Origin: Pardosa pseudoannulata
Lineage: Eukaryota; Arthropoda; Arachnida; Araneae; Lycosidae
Length of the DNA stretch: 64,000 nucleotides
NCBI GenBank assembly: GCA_032207245.1
Contig: CM063502.1
Span: 138,536,673-138,600,672 of the forward strand
Direction of reading: 5' to 3'
A program made the translations under genes and the position numbers. Positions 23,830 through 38,080 of this stretch are shown here, one piece after another; position 1 is the first letter of the stretch; the number at the start of each line of letters is the position of its first letter. Below the pieces are notes generated by a model. It did not search any database. It was not told the DNA's origin and saw only the letters and a program-made list of their open reading frames with translations.

Positions 23830-25610
23830 TTTGTTACATTTCTATAGAATACTTAAAGCTGATATTTCAACGTTAAAATGAATAAAAACACTTCTAAGAA
23901 GCATTATAAATAAGGAAAGGATAAGCGAATTTGCAATGATTTTAACTGAAAAAAAATCTCTTATTACACATTGCCATATTTTACATATATTGATTTGTAC
24001 GCAAGCCGTTTTAGTCTCTGTGAGATGCAACAACTGGCACTGTGCATCTAACAGATCCTTTTCTCAGTTTGTAGCATATTCATGGTGTTTATCATGGTGT
24101 TATATATTTAGCCATTATAATTATACACATAAAATGTTTTTTATATATTTTGTTACATTTCTTCAAATGACTGAACACTGTTTTTCAATGTTAGAATGAA
24201 TAAAAACACTTCAAAGAAGCATTATAAATAAGGATAGGCTAAGCGAATTTGCAATCATTTAACTGAAAAAAAATCTGTTTATTACGCATTGCCATATTTT
24301 ACATATATTGATTAGTGCGCAAGCCGTTTTAGTCGAAGTGAGATTCAAAACCCAGCACTGTGCATCTAACAGATCCTTTTCTCAGTTTGTAGCATATTCA
24401 TGGTGTTTATCATGGTGTTATATATTTAGCCATTACAATTATACAGATAAAAATTTTTTTATATATATTTTGTTACATTTCTTCAAATGACTGAACACTG
24501 TGTTTCAATGTTAGAATGAATAAAAACACTTCGAAGAAGCATTATAAATAAGGATAGGCTAAGCGAACTTGCAATGATTTTAACTAAAAAAAAATCTGTG
24601 TTTATTACACATTGCCATATTTTACATATGTTGATTGGTGCGCAAGCCATTTTAGTGTCTGTGAGATGCAAAAACCGGCACTGTGCATCAAACAGATCAT
24701 TTGCTCAGTTTGTAGCATGTTCATGGTGTTTATCATGGTGTTATATATTTATGCATTACAATTATACAGGTAAAAAAATTTATATATTTTGTTACATTTC
24801 TTCAAATGACTGAACACACTGTTTTTCAATGTTAGAATGAATAAAAACACATTGAAGAAGCATTATAAATAAGGATAGGCTATGATAATTTGGAGTGATT
24901 TCAAATGATAAAAAGATGTGTTTTTATTACATTACCAAATTTTTTACATATATTGATAGGCAAGCAAGCCGTTTTTGTCTCTATGAGATGCAAAACGCGG
25001 GTGTGCACTGTGTTTCTATCAGTTTGTTTGCTTAACTAGTGGCTTGTTCGTACAGTGTTTATTGGGATTACTCCATCTGTTTAAATATTTTACACTTTAA
25101 AACTATACAGACATTTTTTATTTCATAGTTTTTATTGTATTTATATGAGAGACTGAATGCTGCTTTTAAACGTTAAAACGAAGAAAAACATTTTTATAAT
25201 GCAATATAAAAAAAGATAGGCTAAACGCATTTTCATTGATTTCAACTGAAAGAAAGTGTTTTTATCGCTTAAAAAGTGTTTTTATTGCCATACTTTGCAT
25301 ATATTAACTGGTGAACAAGCCGTTTCCGTCACAGTGAGTTGCGATATGCAACACTGTAAATGAAGCAGTTTGCTCAGTTAGTAGCATGTCCATATAGTGT
25401 TTATTGTGAATACTCCGTCTGTTTAAATATTTAGACTTTAAAACTGTAGAGGTAAATATTTTTTTCATATTTTTTATTGGATTTATATCAAAACCTAAAC
25501 ATTGTTTTTTTACGTTAAAAAGAACAAAAGTATTTTTATGAATCACTATAAAGAAGGATGGGCTAAACACATTTGCTATGATTTCAACTGAGAAAAAAAA
25601 CAAAACAAAA
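23830..25610. repeat. Six-unit tandem array, 317-341 bp per unit
   Basis: Units begin with aatgaataaaaaca-type sequence at about 23878, 24195, 24515, 24836, 25177 and 25518, and a partial unit precedes the first. Common blocks are aagaagcattataaataagga, gcaa-cattttaact-aaaaa, cattgccatattttacatat, gcaagccgttttagtc, gagatgcaa, gtagcat-ttcatggtgtttatc and cttcaaatgactgaacac. Units 1-4 are very similar, while 5 and 6 are longer and more diverged, so the array has a homogeneous left and centre and a decaying right edge. Open frames of 60-99 codons in each unit are not conserved in phase with one another. Confidence 0.92.
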
Positions 25611-28520
25611 ATAAAACAAACTGCTCATCAGTGGTACAGACGTAAATGTGATTGAACTTTTTGTTAGAAATAAAAGAAGAAGAATAGGTTTTATATTTAA
25701 GTAATTTTTAAGCAAAATGTACTGAAAAGTAAAATAATTACGTGATAATGCAAAATAGTTTTTGTTTTTTCCATTTTATCAAACACGTATCAGCGTAAAT
25801 TTCGAATTCTGCCGTATGCCAGTGATTTCAAGTCACAAGCCACCACTGCCGTGGATAGAGGAATTCCAATATAAAGTATCATTATCTAAACAACAATATC
25901 CATTTGATGGCCCATTTAATAAACTAACAACCGACTTGGTGCCAAAGTATTCACACTTTTTATGTTGATAAAAAAATTCTCCTCTTATCGAAAGAGAAGA
26001 ACCACATTTCTCTTTTTTTTACCTTTATTTTTACATCCGTAATCTTATTCAGAGGAAAACTATAAGAATACGAGGAGTAATATATAGAATTTGTTTTTAC
26101 GTTAATCGCCGTCGCAGTTCCCTAATGGTTTTCTTCAATCACATAGTGACAGTTTCATACTCCTCAGATTTTTTTCTTCGTTATATGGCATAATGACAGT
26201 TTAATGACAATTCTTCTTCTTAACGGGTCAAAATTTTCAATGAAGTTTCATTGCGCTAGTTAATTATCTTTGAAAAATATTCTCTCAGGATTGTAATTTG
26301 TTTAACACGATCTTTTTAAGCTTAAAATTTTCAAAATTTATCAAAACTGTGGAAAATTTCATAAATATTTTTAAACTATTTCGTATATAATTTTTAAGTA
26401 AGAGAAAATCATACTTATTTAAAAAAAATTGAATTTTAGACTTTTCCAAAGCTTTTTTTGTGATATCATTGAAGAAATGACCTCATTGAAATTCAAAAAG
26501 CTTTTTAGATATATGCCAATTTATCAATTTACTCAAAACATGTACCTCTGAAAATTGCTAGTTATTTTAGCATAAACTTTAAATAAATTAAAATTCTCTA
26601 ACAATAAGTAATAGATTATTGAATAGAATTGTTAACATAAAATGAATTGCTTAAAAAAAGGTATAAAAACTGGTTTTCATAAAATTGTTAGCTATTGAAT
26701 AGATGACATTGCAACGTATACCATTAATAGGAAAAACAAATTGCAAAGAGAATGAATTTTCTTTCTTGTACGGATAAAAAGAAATATTGTAATCGCGATT
26801 AAATTTCGGTATTCAAATTTCAATGGAAATACCATTTTGACAGCTGTGGAATCCATCTAATAGTCTCAGCGCTAAGTCTGTGTGAATGCACAAGGAAACT
26901 ATAATTCTGAAATTTTAACTATCCATCTTAGCCATTTCTTAATGAATTTCGGCTGGTTTCGAAGTGCTGTCTGTAAGTACGCATGCATGTGTGGATTTCT
27001 CATTCTACAAAAGTGATTAGGCTTAGAAAACTGAAATTTTAAGTATATGACTATTATAACATCTAATTGTGCATCGCTCTTTGTTACTCCAATCAACAAT
27101 CTATATAACGAGAAATTTCAATGTAAAGAAAATTAAAACTGCCGGGCATGAGTGAAAAACAATTTGCATATTGTTGATACTTTATATTTAGGATTGTCGA
27201 ATTATCTTGACCCTCGTCGGTTAACCCTAAGGATTATGCTTTGAGATGAAACAGCAGCTTATTCTGCAACAATAACTTTAAATCAAAATAATGGGAAATA
27301 GGAAAATAAAAGAGAATACTTATGAACCATTACTGATTGAAGTCGATTGTTTGAAATAAAAGAAATTAAATCAAATTCCTTGTAAAAAGAAAGTTTTAAG
27401 CTGGCAAGTATTGATTCACAGTATTGATGCAGAATACTGGTAAATAAAGAGAGATTTAAGGTAGCAAAAATGATTTCAAGAGATAATCAAAGCTAAAACA
27501 ATGCTCTACGTTTAGGAAAGTAATTTTAGATTCCAGCATGATGTGCGGAACAAGTTTCTTTAAACACAATTATACTTGGAGAGGGGGGGGGGTCCCAAGC
27601 ACAGACCTGGTCTCTGTAGTGACATGATTAAATAGCTTATAATAGGAAAGCTAACTAAAAAGTGAAAAGGAAATATGTTATTAGATACTGAAAAGCAATA
27701 CGAAAATATTGAACAACACTTTACGTCTAGAGAAAAAAAAGGCATTTCTATAACAAAGATAAATAATGTTGTAACCATGATACAACGTTTATTGAAATTG
27801 ATAACAATTATTACTTTATGTATAAAACGCTATTTACCACGAATATTGTAAACGCTGTTTACAATATTCAAATATTAATTACAGTACTAAATGAAGGCTT
27901 TAGATGCTTCGACTATTTAGCTGGAGCTAGTGATTACCACACAGTTTTAATTATCTAGGTGATTAGTTACTGTGCCCGTAGTATTATCTAGAAGTACATA
28001 TGGTTTTTTTTTATTATAATCTACTTTCTGTATAACAAATAATTTCAATATAAAGATCTTAAAATGCTACTGGTCTTCGCCAGATGGCAGTAATTCATCT
28101 TTGTTGAGATAATAAATTCTACTGATAGTAGAATTAATATTGTACAAATTTTTGATGTTATTAAAGAATAATATTTTAGAAATTGTGTAGCTGCTACCTT
28201 TATTAAAGAATTGGAGAAGCTATCTCAGATTCCAATAAAGTCTAAACAAAGCAATGCAAACATGAGCATAATTTCATAGAAATTCATCCGTCCACATTGC
28301 ATATTTACTTTAATCATCCCATTTCTATTGTTATTAATCACCAATATTTTCCTCCAATGATAAAAAAAAATAAATAACTTCACTGAGAAAAATTCTCAAT
28401 TCAAATGCTATTAATTTATTTACTATAATGGGAAATATGTGAGTCTATAATAAGAGATAATGAATGTTTTTTAACGAAATAAAGCTTAATAATGCAGTAT
28501 AATACGTGTTAATGCAGAAT
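25611..28520. other. AT-rich non-coding sequence with small complex patches
   Basis: A 68-codon plus-strand frame at 25762-25968 has more even composition than its surroundings but no recognisable motif. A run of G at about 27580-27591 is present. No gene or mobile element can be supported. Confidence 0.45.
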
Positions 28521-28530
28521 AAGCAAGGAT

Positions 28531-28702
28531 GCCAAACAATGGCAGAATTTGTAGAGTTCTGTTATCCGGCATTGGAGCTAGTGGGGTCCAATCCATTGTT
28601 GGAATGGATGTCCGTAGCTATTCGGAATTCTCTTTCAGCAGTAGGTCCCAGCCTCATTAACCCTCGTGTAGCAAAACGTAGATTTTAGAACTCCAAATAA
28701 AG
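28531..28702 (+). mobile_element. tRNA-derived SINE, plus strand, with target-site duplication
   Basis: The head begins caatggcagaattt-gtagag (A-box region), followed by ggtccaatcc at the B-box position, tggatgtccgtagctattcgga, cagtaggtccca, cctcattaaccctcgtgtagcaaaacgtag and ctccaaa at the tail. This is the same order as the minus-strand copy at 41396-41576 read backwards. The 8-base sequence gcaaggat occurs on both sides (28523-28530 and 28703-28710). The copy is moderately diverged, and the B box has lost its consensus cga core. The 60-codon frame over it is not a gene. Confidence 0.88.
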
Positions 28703-28710
28703 GCAAGGAT

Positions 28711-29476
28711 AACTCAAAAGTATTATATGATTTAAAACAATTACGATTATGATACTATACTAGATATGAGGATTTTTACAAAAACAGCAGCAAATATTTT
28801 TCTCAAGTAGTTTCCCCGGCGAAATCTTTCATATGAATTTGGAAATAAATAGCTGATACAGATTCTTTTATAATTATATGTATACAGATTTGAAGTAAAA
28901 ATAATCTATTGAATTCCCAGACTATAACAACAAGAACTATTTGAATATTTAATAGTGTATATATACATTAAGTGAAAAAAAACAGACAATTTCATCATTT
29001 AAAAGGAAAATTTTCAAACCAGTTTTATTACTCAATATTCCATGTAATACTTAGAATTCCATCAAGTTTCAAAAACTCAAATCAAGGAAAGTTTCTATTT
29101 TAATAGTATTTGAAATACGGTAAAGATATATCAATTAATGTTACTCTTAAAAGTATTAATTTTAAGATGGAAAGCAAACACAACAGAAATAAAATTCAAT
29201 GGACATGATATTAAAGATTGAATAATCATCGAGGGAAACAAATTTCAGTTATATATTCCATTCAAACTGGTCTTTTTAAAGGGGATATTAGACTCTGGGA
29301 GGCCATGTTGTGCATCTGACCGAGATGACTCTGAGTTAAAAAGACTTTGTTTGAAAAATCAAATCGTAACATATTAAAATCTTAGAAGACATTTAAAAAA
29401 GTGCCTTGTTAAAGAGTTTTTCAAAAACAGCACATCTAAAATTAAATGAAACAGGTTTAAAGGCCAAAAGACTAGC
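28711..29476. other. AT-rich non-coding sequence
   Basis: Nothing recognisable. Confidence 0.5.
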
Positions 29477-29477
29477 A

Positions 29478-30801
<1,324 letters not shown>

Positions 30802-30812
30802 TGTCAATGGGC

Positions 30813-30857
30813 TGGTTTGGTTTGGAGCGTTATGGTCTACTTTTTGCAACACGAGGG
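30813..30857 (-). mobile_element. 5'-truncated SINE with 11-bp target-site duplication
   Basis: Only the tail portion of the SINE is present: tggtttggtttggagcgtta, then tggtctactttttgcaacacgaggg. The identical 11-base sequence tgtcaatgggc lies immediately on both sides (30802-30812 and 30858-30868). The element therefore inserted already truncated at its tRNA-like end, as expected when reverse transcription starts at the 3' tail and stops early. This is one of the clearest insertion records in the window. Confidence 0.93.
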
Positions 30858-31085
30858 TGTCAATGGGCATATGTTGGATTTGTTAATTCTATATCTGTCC
30901 TTTGTTATTTTCTTATATTGTTGTTTTCTATTTTATCTTGTTGTTTATAGTGAAGTTAAAATATGTTTAAAATTTGCAAGTTACATATTTTTTATGCACT
31001 TGAATATTTATACAGTTCTTTTAGTTATTGTGCAAAAGAACTTCCGCCTTACTTACAATGCACCTTCATCTTTATCTTTTTTTTC

Positions 31086-31087
<2 letters not shown>

Positions 31088-31164
<77 letters not shown>

Positions 31165-31165
31165 A
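31088..31165. repeat. (TA)n microsatellite
   Basis: A TA run of about 65 bases with one G interruption near the end. Confidence 0.96.
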
Positions 31166-31685
31166 ACTAAACCTTCTTTTGTTTGTAGGGGCTTGACTTT
31201 CCAGTTTAATCCAGGCATGGGCTATTAATAAACTCTCACACTTAGCTACAAATAAAATAAAATAAAAATAAAAAAAAAGTGGCCAAAAGACTCCAAAGAT
31301 AATTTTTATTCCATTAGATAGGAATTGCCAGGCAGCATTTTACAACACGAGATTTGTCACCAAAGGACCATAACTTTTGAGCTGAGACCTCAACTAATTC
31401 TAATATGAAATTAGCTCAGATTTTCGGGGTAATAAAAATGCCAGATGGTCTGAAAAATGGACTCAACATGTTAAAAGTCCGCATTAGTCACAAAAATCTC
31501 ATGAGCCCCGCTAAAATATGGGAAGAAAAATGCAAGTTAATGATGGTCCTGACAAACTGAAATAGTTGCTTTCTATAGGTTCAGACTTTTTTTTTATCAT
31601 AATGTTGCCGTAATTTGCGGAGTAGGATCTTAGCTACTCATTAGGATGATTTTAGTTTATTACACACTCACCATATAAATAAATA
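31166..31685. other. Mixed-complexity sequence
   Basis: After an aaataaaataaaa-rich stretch, the segment 31290-31560 is somewhat more complex (ccaaaggaccataacttttgagctgagacc). I recognise no element or gene. Confidence 0.4.
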
Positions 31686-31690
31686 AATAA

Positions 31691-31739
<49 letters not shown>
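31675..31739. repeat. (AAAT)n and (AT)n microsatellite
   Basis: A short aaataaataaataaat run is followed by an AT run of about 45 bases. Confidence 0.93.
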
Positions 31740-31740
<1 letters not shown>

Positions 31741-33355
31741 CATGGTATAATGTAATGCATGTCTTAAAATTTTTAAATTTTTAATATTGCATATTTAACT
31801 TCCCTTTTTAATATGTACTCTAAAATATTAAATTCTTCATAGTAACACAAATCTCGGCTCCTCTTGTTAGTATTGCTCATGTAACCATAGATTTGACGTC
31901 ATCCTAGTATTGTGTGTAAAGATAATGCCGTAAATCTAATATTAGCTAGAGTCATTTCTTTCTCTGGAAGAAAAATCAACTTGTACACTTTTATTTTACC
32001 TTCTATGATCTTTACTAAAAATTAACATGTATATACAAGTGTTGCCTATTTTTTAAGCTAGTACTAGTTTGTACAAAATCCCTTATATAGAGTAACCTGT
32101 TTCCTAATTTCTAAGAAAGGAGATTAATCAAAAATTAAACTTATGTTTTCAACTCAGTTAGAATTTAAACTTTTTTCTTAAACATTTATGAAACCTTAAA
32201 TGTATTATTCACTCAATCATAGGTGTAGGCGATTAGTTATCGTTCGTTCTCTTTTGCCCGTCGGTCATATTGGCTACAGTCACAAAAGGCTTATAAAAAT
32301 TTCTGGAATAAGAAAATGAACAAATTTGAGGCCAAATAGCGCAACAATCATTTAATCAAAATTTGATACGAAAGTTTTTAATTGAATACTAAAGTTACTT
32401 AATAGCACTGTCTTGTTACATTCAAACCTTGACTCTCCCTTCAACCATATATGTCAGCATTTATAAGATAGGAGAAGGCGTCATTTATTTTGCGAAGATA
32501 AAATAGCTATTAGACGGTAAATAAGGAGAGAAAACGCGCCAAACAAAGCACCTAGAATGAAGACAATTTCTGCCTTAAAAGAATAGCACCATTTTTCACA
32601 GATACACGAATCTAATCACTAGAATTAATCTCCGCTAAACAGGAACAAACTTTTCTCATATGTAAATACATATCAGTATTACAGCCGAGTTTAAAATAAA
32701 TTATTTATTTTATTTAAAAAAAGTCTAAGACAAAGGATTTTATATCAGCTATTCTCTCTTCTCTATCCTCAGAGTATTTAATATGGCAATAAAGTCCAAC
32801 GTTTCTATAGGACGGTAAATGCAATTAAGGTCAGAAGCGTTATTTAAAAATTCTAATGGGTTAATGAAATGATTGATTAGAACACATTTCATAATTTGAA
32901 TGAGATAATTTTTTTAGAATGCCGTCCCACCATTATTATTGTATGTCTTGGGGCATTACAGAATTTTTCACCTCGTTAAAAACTATTCTACATGCAAGAT
33001 ATTGGCTGGAATCAAATTTGATTAGTAAATCATATAGATTAAATACTTTATGTGCTGTTTTAAAATTGAACAAATTCTCATTTTAAAGTCTTTCATAGGT
33101 TTTCACAAAACTCTTTTATACTTTAGTTAATAATAAGAACAGACTTTGAATTTATGATGAAAAGGGATAAACATTATTAATATAATTATGGGAAAATATT
33201 TTTTTAAATTTATATTCTTTTAAGTTATTCTATAAAATTAGAATTTTTTTGGGTAGTAGCCAAGCAAAGACACTGTCCTTCAATACTTAAATACATAATT
33301 TTGAATCACATGGATATTTGGAATGTTAAGTAACCGTTATTAAGCACCGAATCCT
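31740..33355. other. AT-rich non-coding sequence
   Basis: Nothing recognisable. The patch at 32210-32300 is a little more complex. Confidence 0.5.
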
Positions 33356-33357
33356 AA

Positions 33358-33860
33358 TTTAATTATCCGTCGTGTAGGAAAATTTTGACCGTAGAGTCGA
33401 CCTCCTAAACAAATTTAACCACAGTAGAAAATCTATAGATATGAAAATCCCAAATGTGTGGTTCCCCTTTTGGGCCAGGACTACATGCATTGAAAATACA
33501 TCGGAAGGATTTTTGTTTGGCTTGCCTTGGAAGCCGTCCGTTGCTACACGAGATCCAATTAGATGGTCCCGAGATGACCTGGTAGCTTGTATGCAGGACA
33601 TCCACGCATCCAGTGGTGCAGAGTCGAAACCTAACAGACGCTCTTAAAATCTCCTTAAAAACCCATTTAAAATATAGATAGATATGAGGGTCTAAATGTC
33701 TTTACGGTAGTAGGGCGGCAGGCGGGAGAGAGTAAAAAGCCAGTAAAAAAATCCTCCTCCCGAGGATGATCAAAATGAAAGAAAAACTCCAGCATGGCAT
33801 CCTGAACGGCTTACACCCATCGAAGTAGGTGGCAAGCAAGTGGAGTTACGTGGAGAGACT
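33358..33860. other. GC-richer unrecognised block
   Basis: The segment is less AT-biased than its surroundings and has open frames on both strands (plus 33441-33647, 68 codons; minus 33405-33605 and 33359-33601). Overlapping frames on opposite strands usually mean a GC-richer non-coding stretch. Neither translation shows a motif I know. The second half (gggcggcaggcgggagagag, cctcctcccgaggatg) is also GC-rich. It may be an unrecognised transposable-element fragment or a conserved element. Confidence 0.3.
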
Positions 33861-35695
33861 CTGATTTGAGAGAAATGATCACATTTTTTTAATCACATTT
33901 TAGGAGAGAAATTTTTCGATTAATAACAGTGATGACCTATATATTTTGCATCTTTTTTTAAATGTAGCTATAACGTTTTTATTATTTTCACCCCTAAACA
34001 TATTTTATGCTCTATCAACAATTTTTTTATAATTATTTGAAAGTTAGCAATCAATTTTGAATTTGTTCCCCTCCCTCCCCCCCCGAATATTTTTGTAAGC
34101 ATCGAAAATTTATTTATTTTTTTTTTTGTAAATATATAACATGATTGAAAAATATTTTTCCAAGAATCAAAACTAAACCCTCATCTTTAACACGAGATGT
34201 ACTAGTTGAAGGATTATGATAGTGTGTAAAAGAACTGATAACTTTGTTAAGACAAATTATTTAATGCTTTGTTCCTTGCAATATTCAAAGACACGAGTTT
34301 GATTAGTAATGGTTCTGACAAGCAAAGGGAAAAAAATCTTAATTATTATTATTTAACGCCCATTAAATTTAATTTAAGTATTGTAAAAGAAATCAGTGAT
34401 CTTCGTAGCAATGCATAAAAGGTAAAAACAAATAAAAAATCCGAAATTCGCTGTTTAAAAAGAAGTTTTAATACTTCATCTTAGGTCTCCTTACCTCTTG
34501 CTCCATATTTCCTTCGTGTTCGCTGTAATTCTGAGAATTATGGAGAAAGCTTACATGATACAGTCATGAAATGAGTAAAATAAACACCTTGAATAAGAAA
34601 AAGCCAGATTTTACGGAGCATTTTGCTCATGAGATCAATATGGCAAAAACTGTATTAAACGAAGAAAAAGGATCAGCTGAGTTGGAGAACGAAACATCAT
34701 GCATAGACTACTAGAAAGGACAGAATCCTACCATTCTTGGAAAAAGTGGGGGGAATACAAACACTCCAATTGCCAAACTATTGAAATCGAAAGAATGTTA
34801 ATAAAATATTTTTCCAAAACTTGTTATCTTTTCCTAAAATTTCCCATTTTTTTTATCAGTATTTATTCCAGCAAATTATGTGAAGGGGGAATTTAGTAAA
34901 AAATACAAACCATAAAACACATTAAATATAAGATAATTTATAAGCATTTTCTAGAAAACAAACACTAATATACAGCATAATTTTACACCCTAAAAGTAGC
35001 TTACAATATCAGGTTGAAATGAAAGTAATTATTATTTGTTTATTAACCCAGTTGTTTATTTTATATCCACTGTTTTGTATTATTGCAAGCTAATTTGTTA
35101 AATCTCATATTACTGCGTAAGCAAAATACGGTCTGAGAATGAAATTCACGTGAATCGCTTACCTCCTGTGAAAATTTAAATATTTTTCGTTTGACTGTTT
35201 TCTTATAAAGATATAATGTATGTTTACCAATAAGGATTTCACTTTGTGTGTACGAAGAGAATAAACTGAGGTAACACTTTAAATTAATAAATAATGCAAT
35301 ACACAGGCGTTTCATTAAATATTGCTTGTTTTACACTGTTAGACAGTTGAAAGGAATAGAAACAATCGACAAAAAATGAAATAATTTCTAAATTATTTCT
35401 TATTTATTGAAAAAGACGTTAAAGGTTATAAATTTAATATTTACATTTTTGATATATTTCTGTTATTAATTATAAGTATGCTAATTTTCAGGAATATAGT
35501 TTTGATATCTCGGAACAGACCGCCTACTCTGACATGTATCAGGAATTTAAGATACTATACTGGAAAATTTCCTGAAATTTGATTATCCTGAGGAAGAGAG
35601 ATTTTTGTTCCAAATTTCGTATCTCTCTGTCACCTGTACACTTCCCAACGAGAGAGAACATGTAGATACACAAATTTATTCTGCACATTTTAGTA
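33861..35695. other. AT-rich non-coding sequence
   Basis: Nothing recognisable. Short pyrimidine run cccctccctcccccccc near 34069-34085. Confidence 0.5.
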
Positions 35696-35699
35696 TTTT

Positions 35700-35775
35700 T
35701 ACAATAAGAAATTTGGTGCGGCTGCCCGGCTTGCAACCGGTACACCAAGATTCTAGCTGAACATGCTGACCACTA
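35700..35775 (-). other. tRNA-like relic, possible second SINE head
   Basis: On the minus strand tctagtggtcagcatg resembles the D-arm/A-box of tRNA-Asp or tRNA-Glu, and about 30 bases further gtaccggttgcaagccgg resembles a T-arm with the B-box core altered from ttcga to ttgca. Stem pairing of a full cloverleaf is not convincing. It is therefore a decayed tRNA pseudogene or the head of a SINE family other than the main one here. Confidence 0.35.
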
Positions 35776-36790
35776 GAAACTCTCGAGCCTAAGTGGATAC
35801 AATTTGTATGTATTTATATGGTAGTATTTATATGGTTTGTATTTATATGGTAGAAAAATTATATTATCCCGTTTTTTCATCTGTCATTTTCTCATCACCA
35901 TATGAAATAACTGCCTATATTCCTACACATGAAAAGAACCTCCGTGGTTGAAAGATTGTCCACCCGTGCCATACAATAATGGAATAAAGCTAAGTACATC
36001 ACTATCTAAAATGTCATTCGCTTAATCCTTTCTTAAGCTGTGTTAAATATACTTACCACCAAAGCCACTATTTTAAAATGTCTATGTTAAGCCATTTTAT
36101 AGTCTCTCATTATTGATAATTGCTGAAAAAACTAAGAATATCAATATCACTAATTTAACCTTTTCTTGGGCTGTTTTAAGAAAATTTACTAAAAATACTA
36201 TTTTCAAATGTCTTTGGTAAGCCATGTAACCACCTCATATTCAGTTGACTTCTCATTAGATTTATTAATAACTGCATAATTAACAAAGAATATTATTATA
36301 CGCCTTGACCACATAACATGTTAGTAATAATTAAGGTTAGCTTTTTATTAATACAATATTAGGAAACTAATTTCATCTTAATTTGATTTATTTTCGTTCG
36401 TTAGATATAAATTATTTTCTAGATTCGGATGATTGCAAAATATGATGTAGAAGTGTTTTGTAATACAATATAAAAAGAAATAAGAATTATAAAATTTCCT
36501 ACTCTTTAATAGCCTACAGTGAACTATGGTAAGCATAATTAACACGAAAACAGAAGTTAAAACCACATTAACGTTATGCAATAATCTAAACGAATTTATT
36601 TTCTTGAATTAATTTTAATTTAAAAAGTATTTTAATTTAGAGAAAGCGGTACTTATGTGCATTTATTTCATATCTGGAAATAGGTTGCTCTACTTCTTAT
36701 CCTTAAATATAATGAGAACTTTACTTTTTTAATACTCGTTTAAAGGTCAGGAGTTGCTACTACCAGTGTTTTGCTATTTGTCGGCTAATA
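35776..36790. other. AT-rich non-coding sequence
   Basis: Nothing recognisable apart from a short direct repeat, tatttatatggt, near 35812-35853. Confidence 0.5.
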
Positions 36791-36793
36791 ATA

Positions 36794-36823
36794 TCGGAAT
36801 TTGTTACGTAAAGCAAATTCCGA
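36794..36823. repeat. Perfect 10-bp-arm inverted repeat
   Basis: tcggaatttg and caaattccga are perfect reverse complements, separated by ttacgtaaag. The surrounding sequence is less AT-rich than average. Confidence 0.8.
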
Positions 36824-36824
36824 C

Positions 36825-37530
36825 TCGCTACAAACACCCTTACCAGCTATGAAACTCTAACAAGAAGACTTTACCCTAACAACACACAGGTATTATTGAA
36901 AATCCATTCACATCTACAAATTTTGCCCAACTTTATGTTAGTGATAGGTTAGGTATTGTCCCTTTATAAGATTACACGCCTGAGCTAGTATTATTATCGT
37001 AATTTTCTTAAGTACGTAGGAAACATTGTCTAATAAAATTGTTAACAAATTTTAAAAATAGCTATAACGTTATTGTGCTTTCATACAATCTACCTGATCT
37101 ATAACGTTTAAGGTGTGCAATGAGTTACAGCATTTTAAAATATAACTATTACAAGGTGTTACAGAACTGATGACTCTAAAAAGTCGTCTTTGACTTACTA
37201 ATAACGATTCAAACGGTCTTACAATTTTAGAGATCTCTGAAGTTTCCTTAGTTTTGACCCACATTCGCAATCAAAACGAGAGTGTCTAAACTTTCTTATG
37301 AAGTTTTGACTTATACTGTGACGAATATTATTTTTCATTTATACCCCATGGATTGCTTTCATTTCGGAAGGAAATGAGATTTATTTAAGTCTAGCTTTAT
37401 TAGATTCTTCAAACAAAGAAGCACTGTTTTCAATAACGCTCATGAGTAATGTAGGATAAAGTACTTACAAATAGTTATTCATAATATTATCAAGAATATA
37501 TTACTATCGAGATGATTGTAAATATTTTCA
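36825..37530. other. AT-rich non-coding sequence
   Basis: Nothing recognisable. Confidence 0.5.
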
Positions 37531-37531
37531 T

Positions 37532-37850
37532 TATGTCGCATACGTCTACCTATTTCTGTTTTCGTCTCTTTCTTTTACAGGCTGAGGCAGACAGAGCATT
37601 ACTTAAAAGCTCCACAATACCCGTTTTATGTATCCAATCCAAACAACTCGTATAAACTTTGAACTACAGGTATGAATTGGTAATTTTTTTCATTTTCATA
37701 AATACATCTAACTATTTCTGTTTTTCTGTTTGTTTTTTTTCCTTTTCACAAATTGAGTCAGAACGTTATTTAAAGGTTCCACAATTCACGTTTTATGTAA
37801 CAAATCCTAGCTGCTCATATATACTTCTAACTTCTACGCTACAAATCCTC
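37532..37850. repeat. Two-unit tandem duplication, about 161 bp
   Basis: Copy A (about 37532-37670) and copy B (about 37692-37850) share tac-tcta-ctatttctgttt, a pyrimidine tract, gag-cagaac-ttattTAAAgg-like sequence, tccacaat, cgttttatgta and acttctaact-type ends. Copy A has a textbook-looking acceptor (ctctttcttttacag) that copy B lacks. A 4-base length difference between the copies breaks any shared reading frame, so I do not read this as a duplicated exon. Confidence 0.65.
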
Positions 37851-37869
37851 TTTCTTCATCATTTTCTAC

Positions 37870-38080
37870 TGCCAGTTAAGAAAATTACGCCTTTGGAAAT
37901 GCAAGGTGAGCTCCCAGTTGACCTGCAAACGAGGGATTAAGAGTGTATATCCCCTGCGTAATTTCACCGTAAATCGAGTCATTGTGAAATTCCATTTCCT
38001 GTCCAGGGGACACGCCGAAACCGTACCGTGTAATTCCCATTAGAAAAGGCAAGCAAATTACAGCCTGTGCAATTTAGTAC
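37870..38080. other. Complex non-coding block, candidate conserved element
   Basis: This segment has balanced composition: gggattaag (a K50-homeodomain-like site), aaattccatttcctgtccagg (an Ets-like core) and ggcaagcaaattacagcctg. No frame reads through it. It is one of the better candidates for a conserved regulatory element, on composition and motif content alone. Confidence 0.3.

Noticed and set aside
23842..25603. Repeated 60-99 codon frames that resemble one another
   Set aside because: They follow the 320-bp tandem units; frames shift and carry stops between units, so the similarity comes from DNA duplication and not coding constraint.
33359..33647. Open frames on both strands in a GC-richer block
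   Set aside because: Overlap on opposite strands and no recognisable motif; kept only as an unrecognised block.
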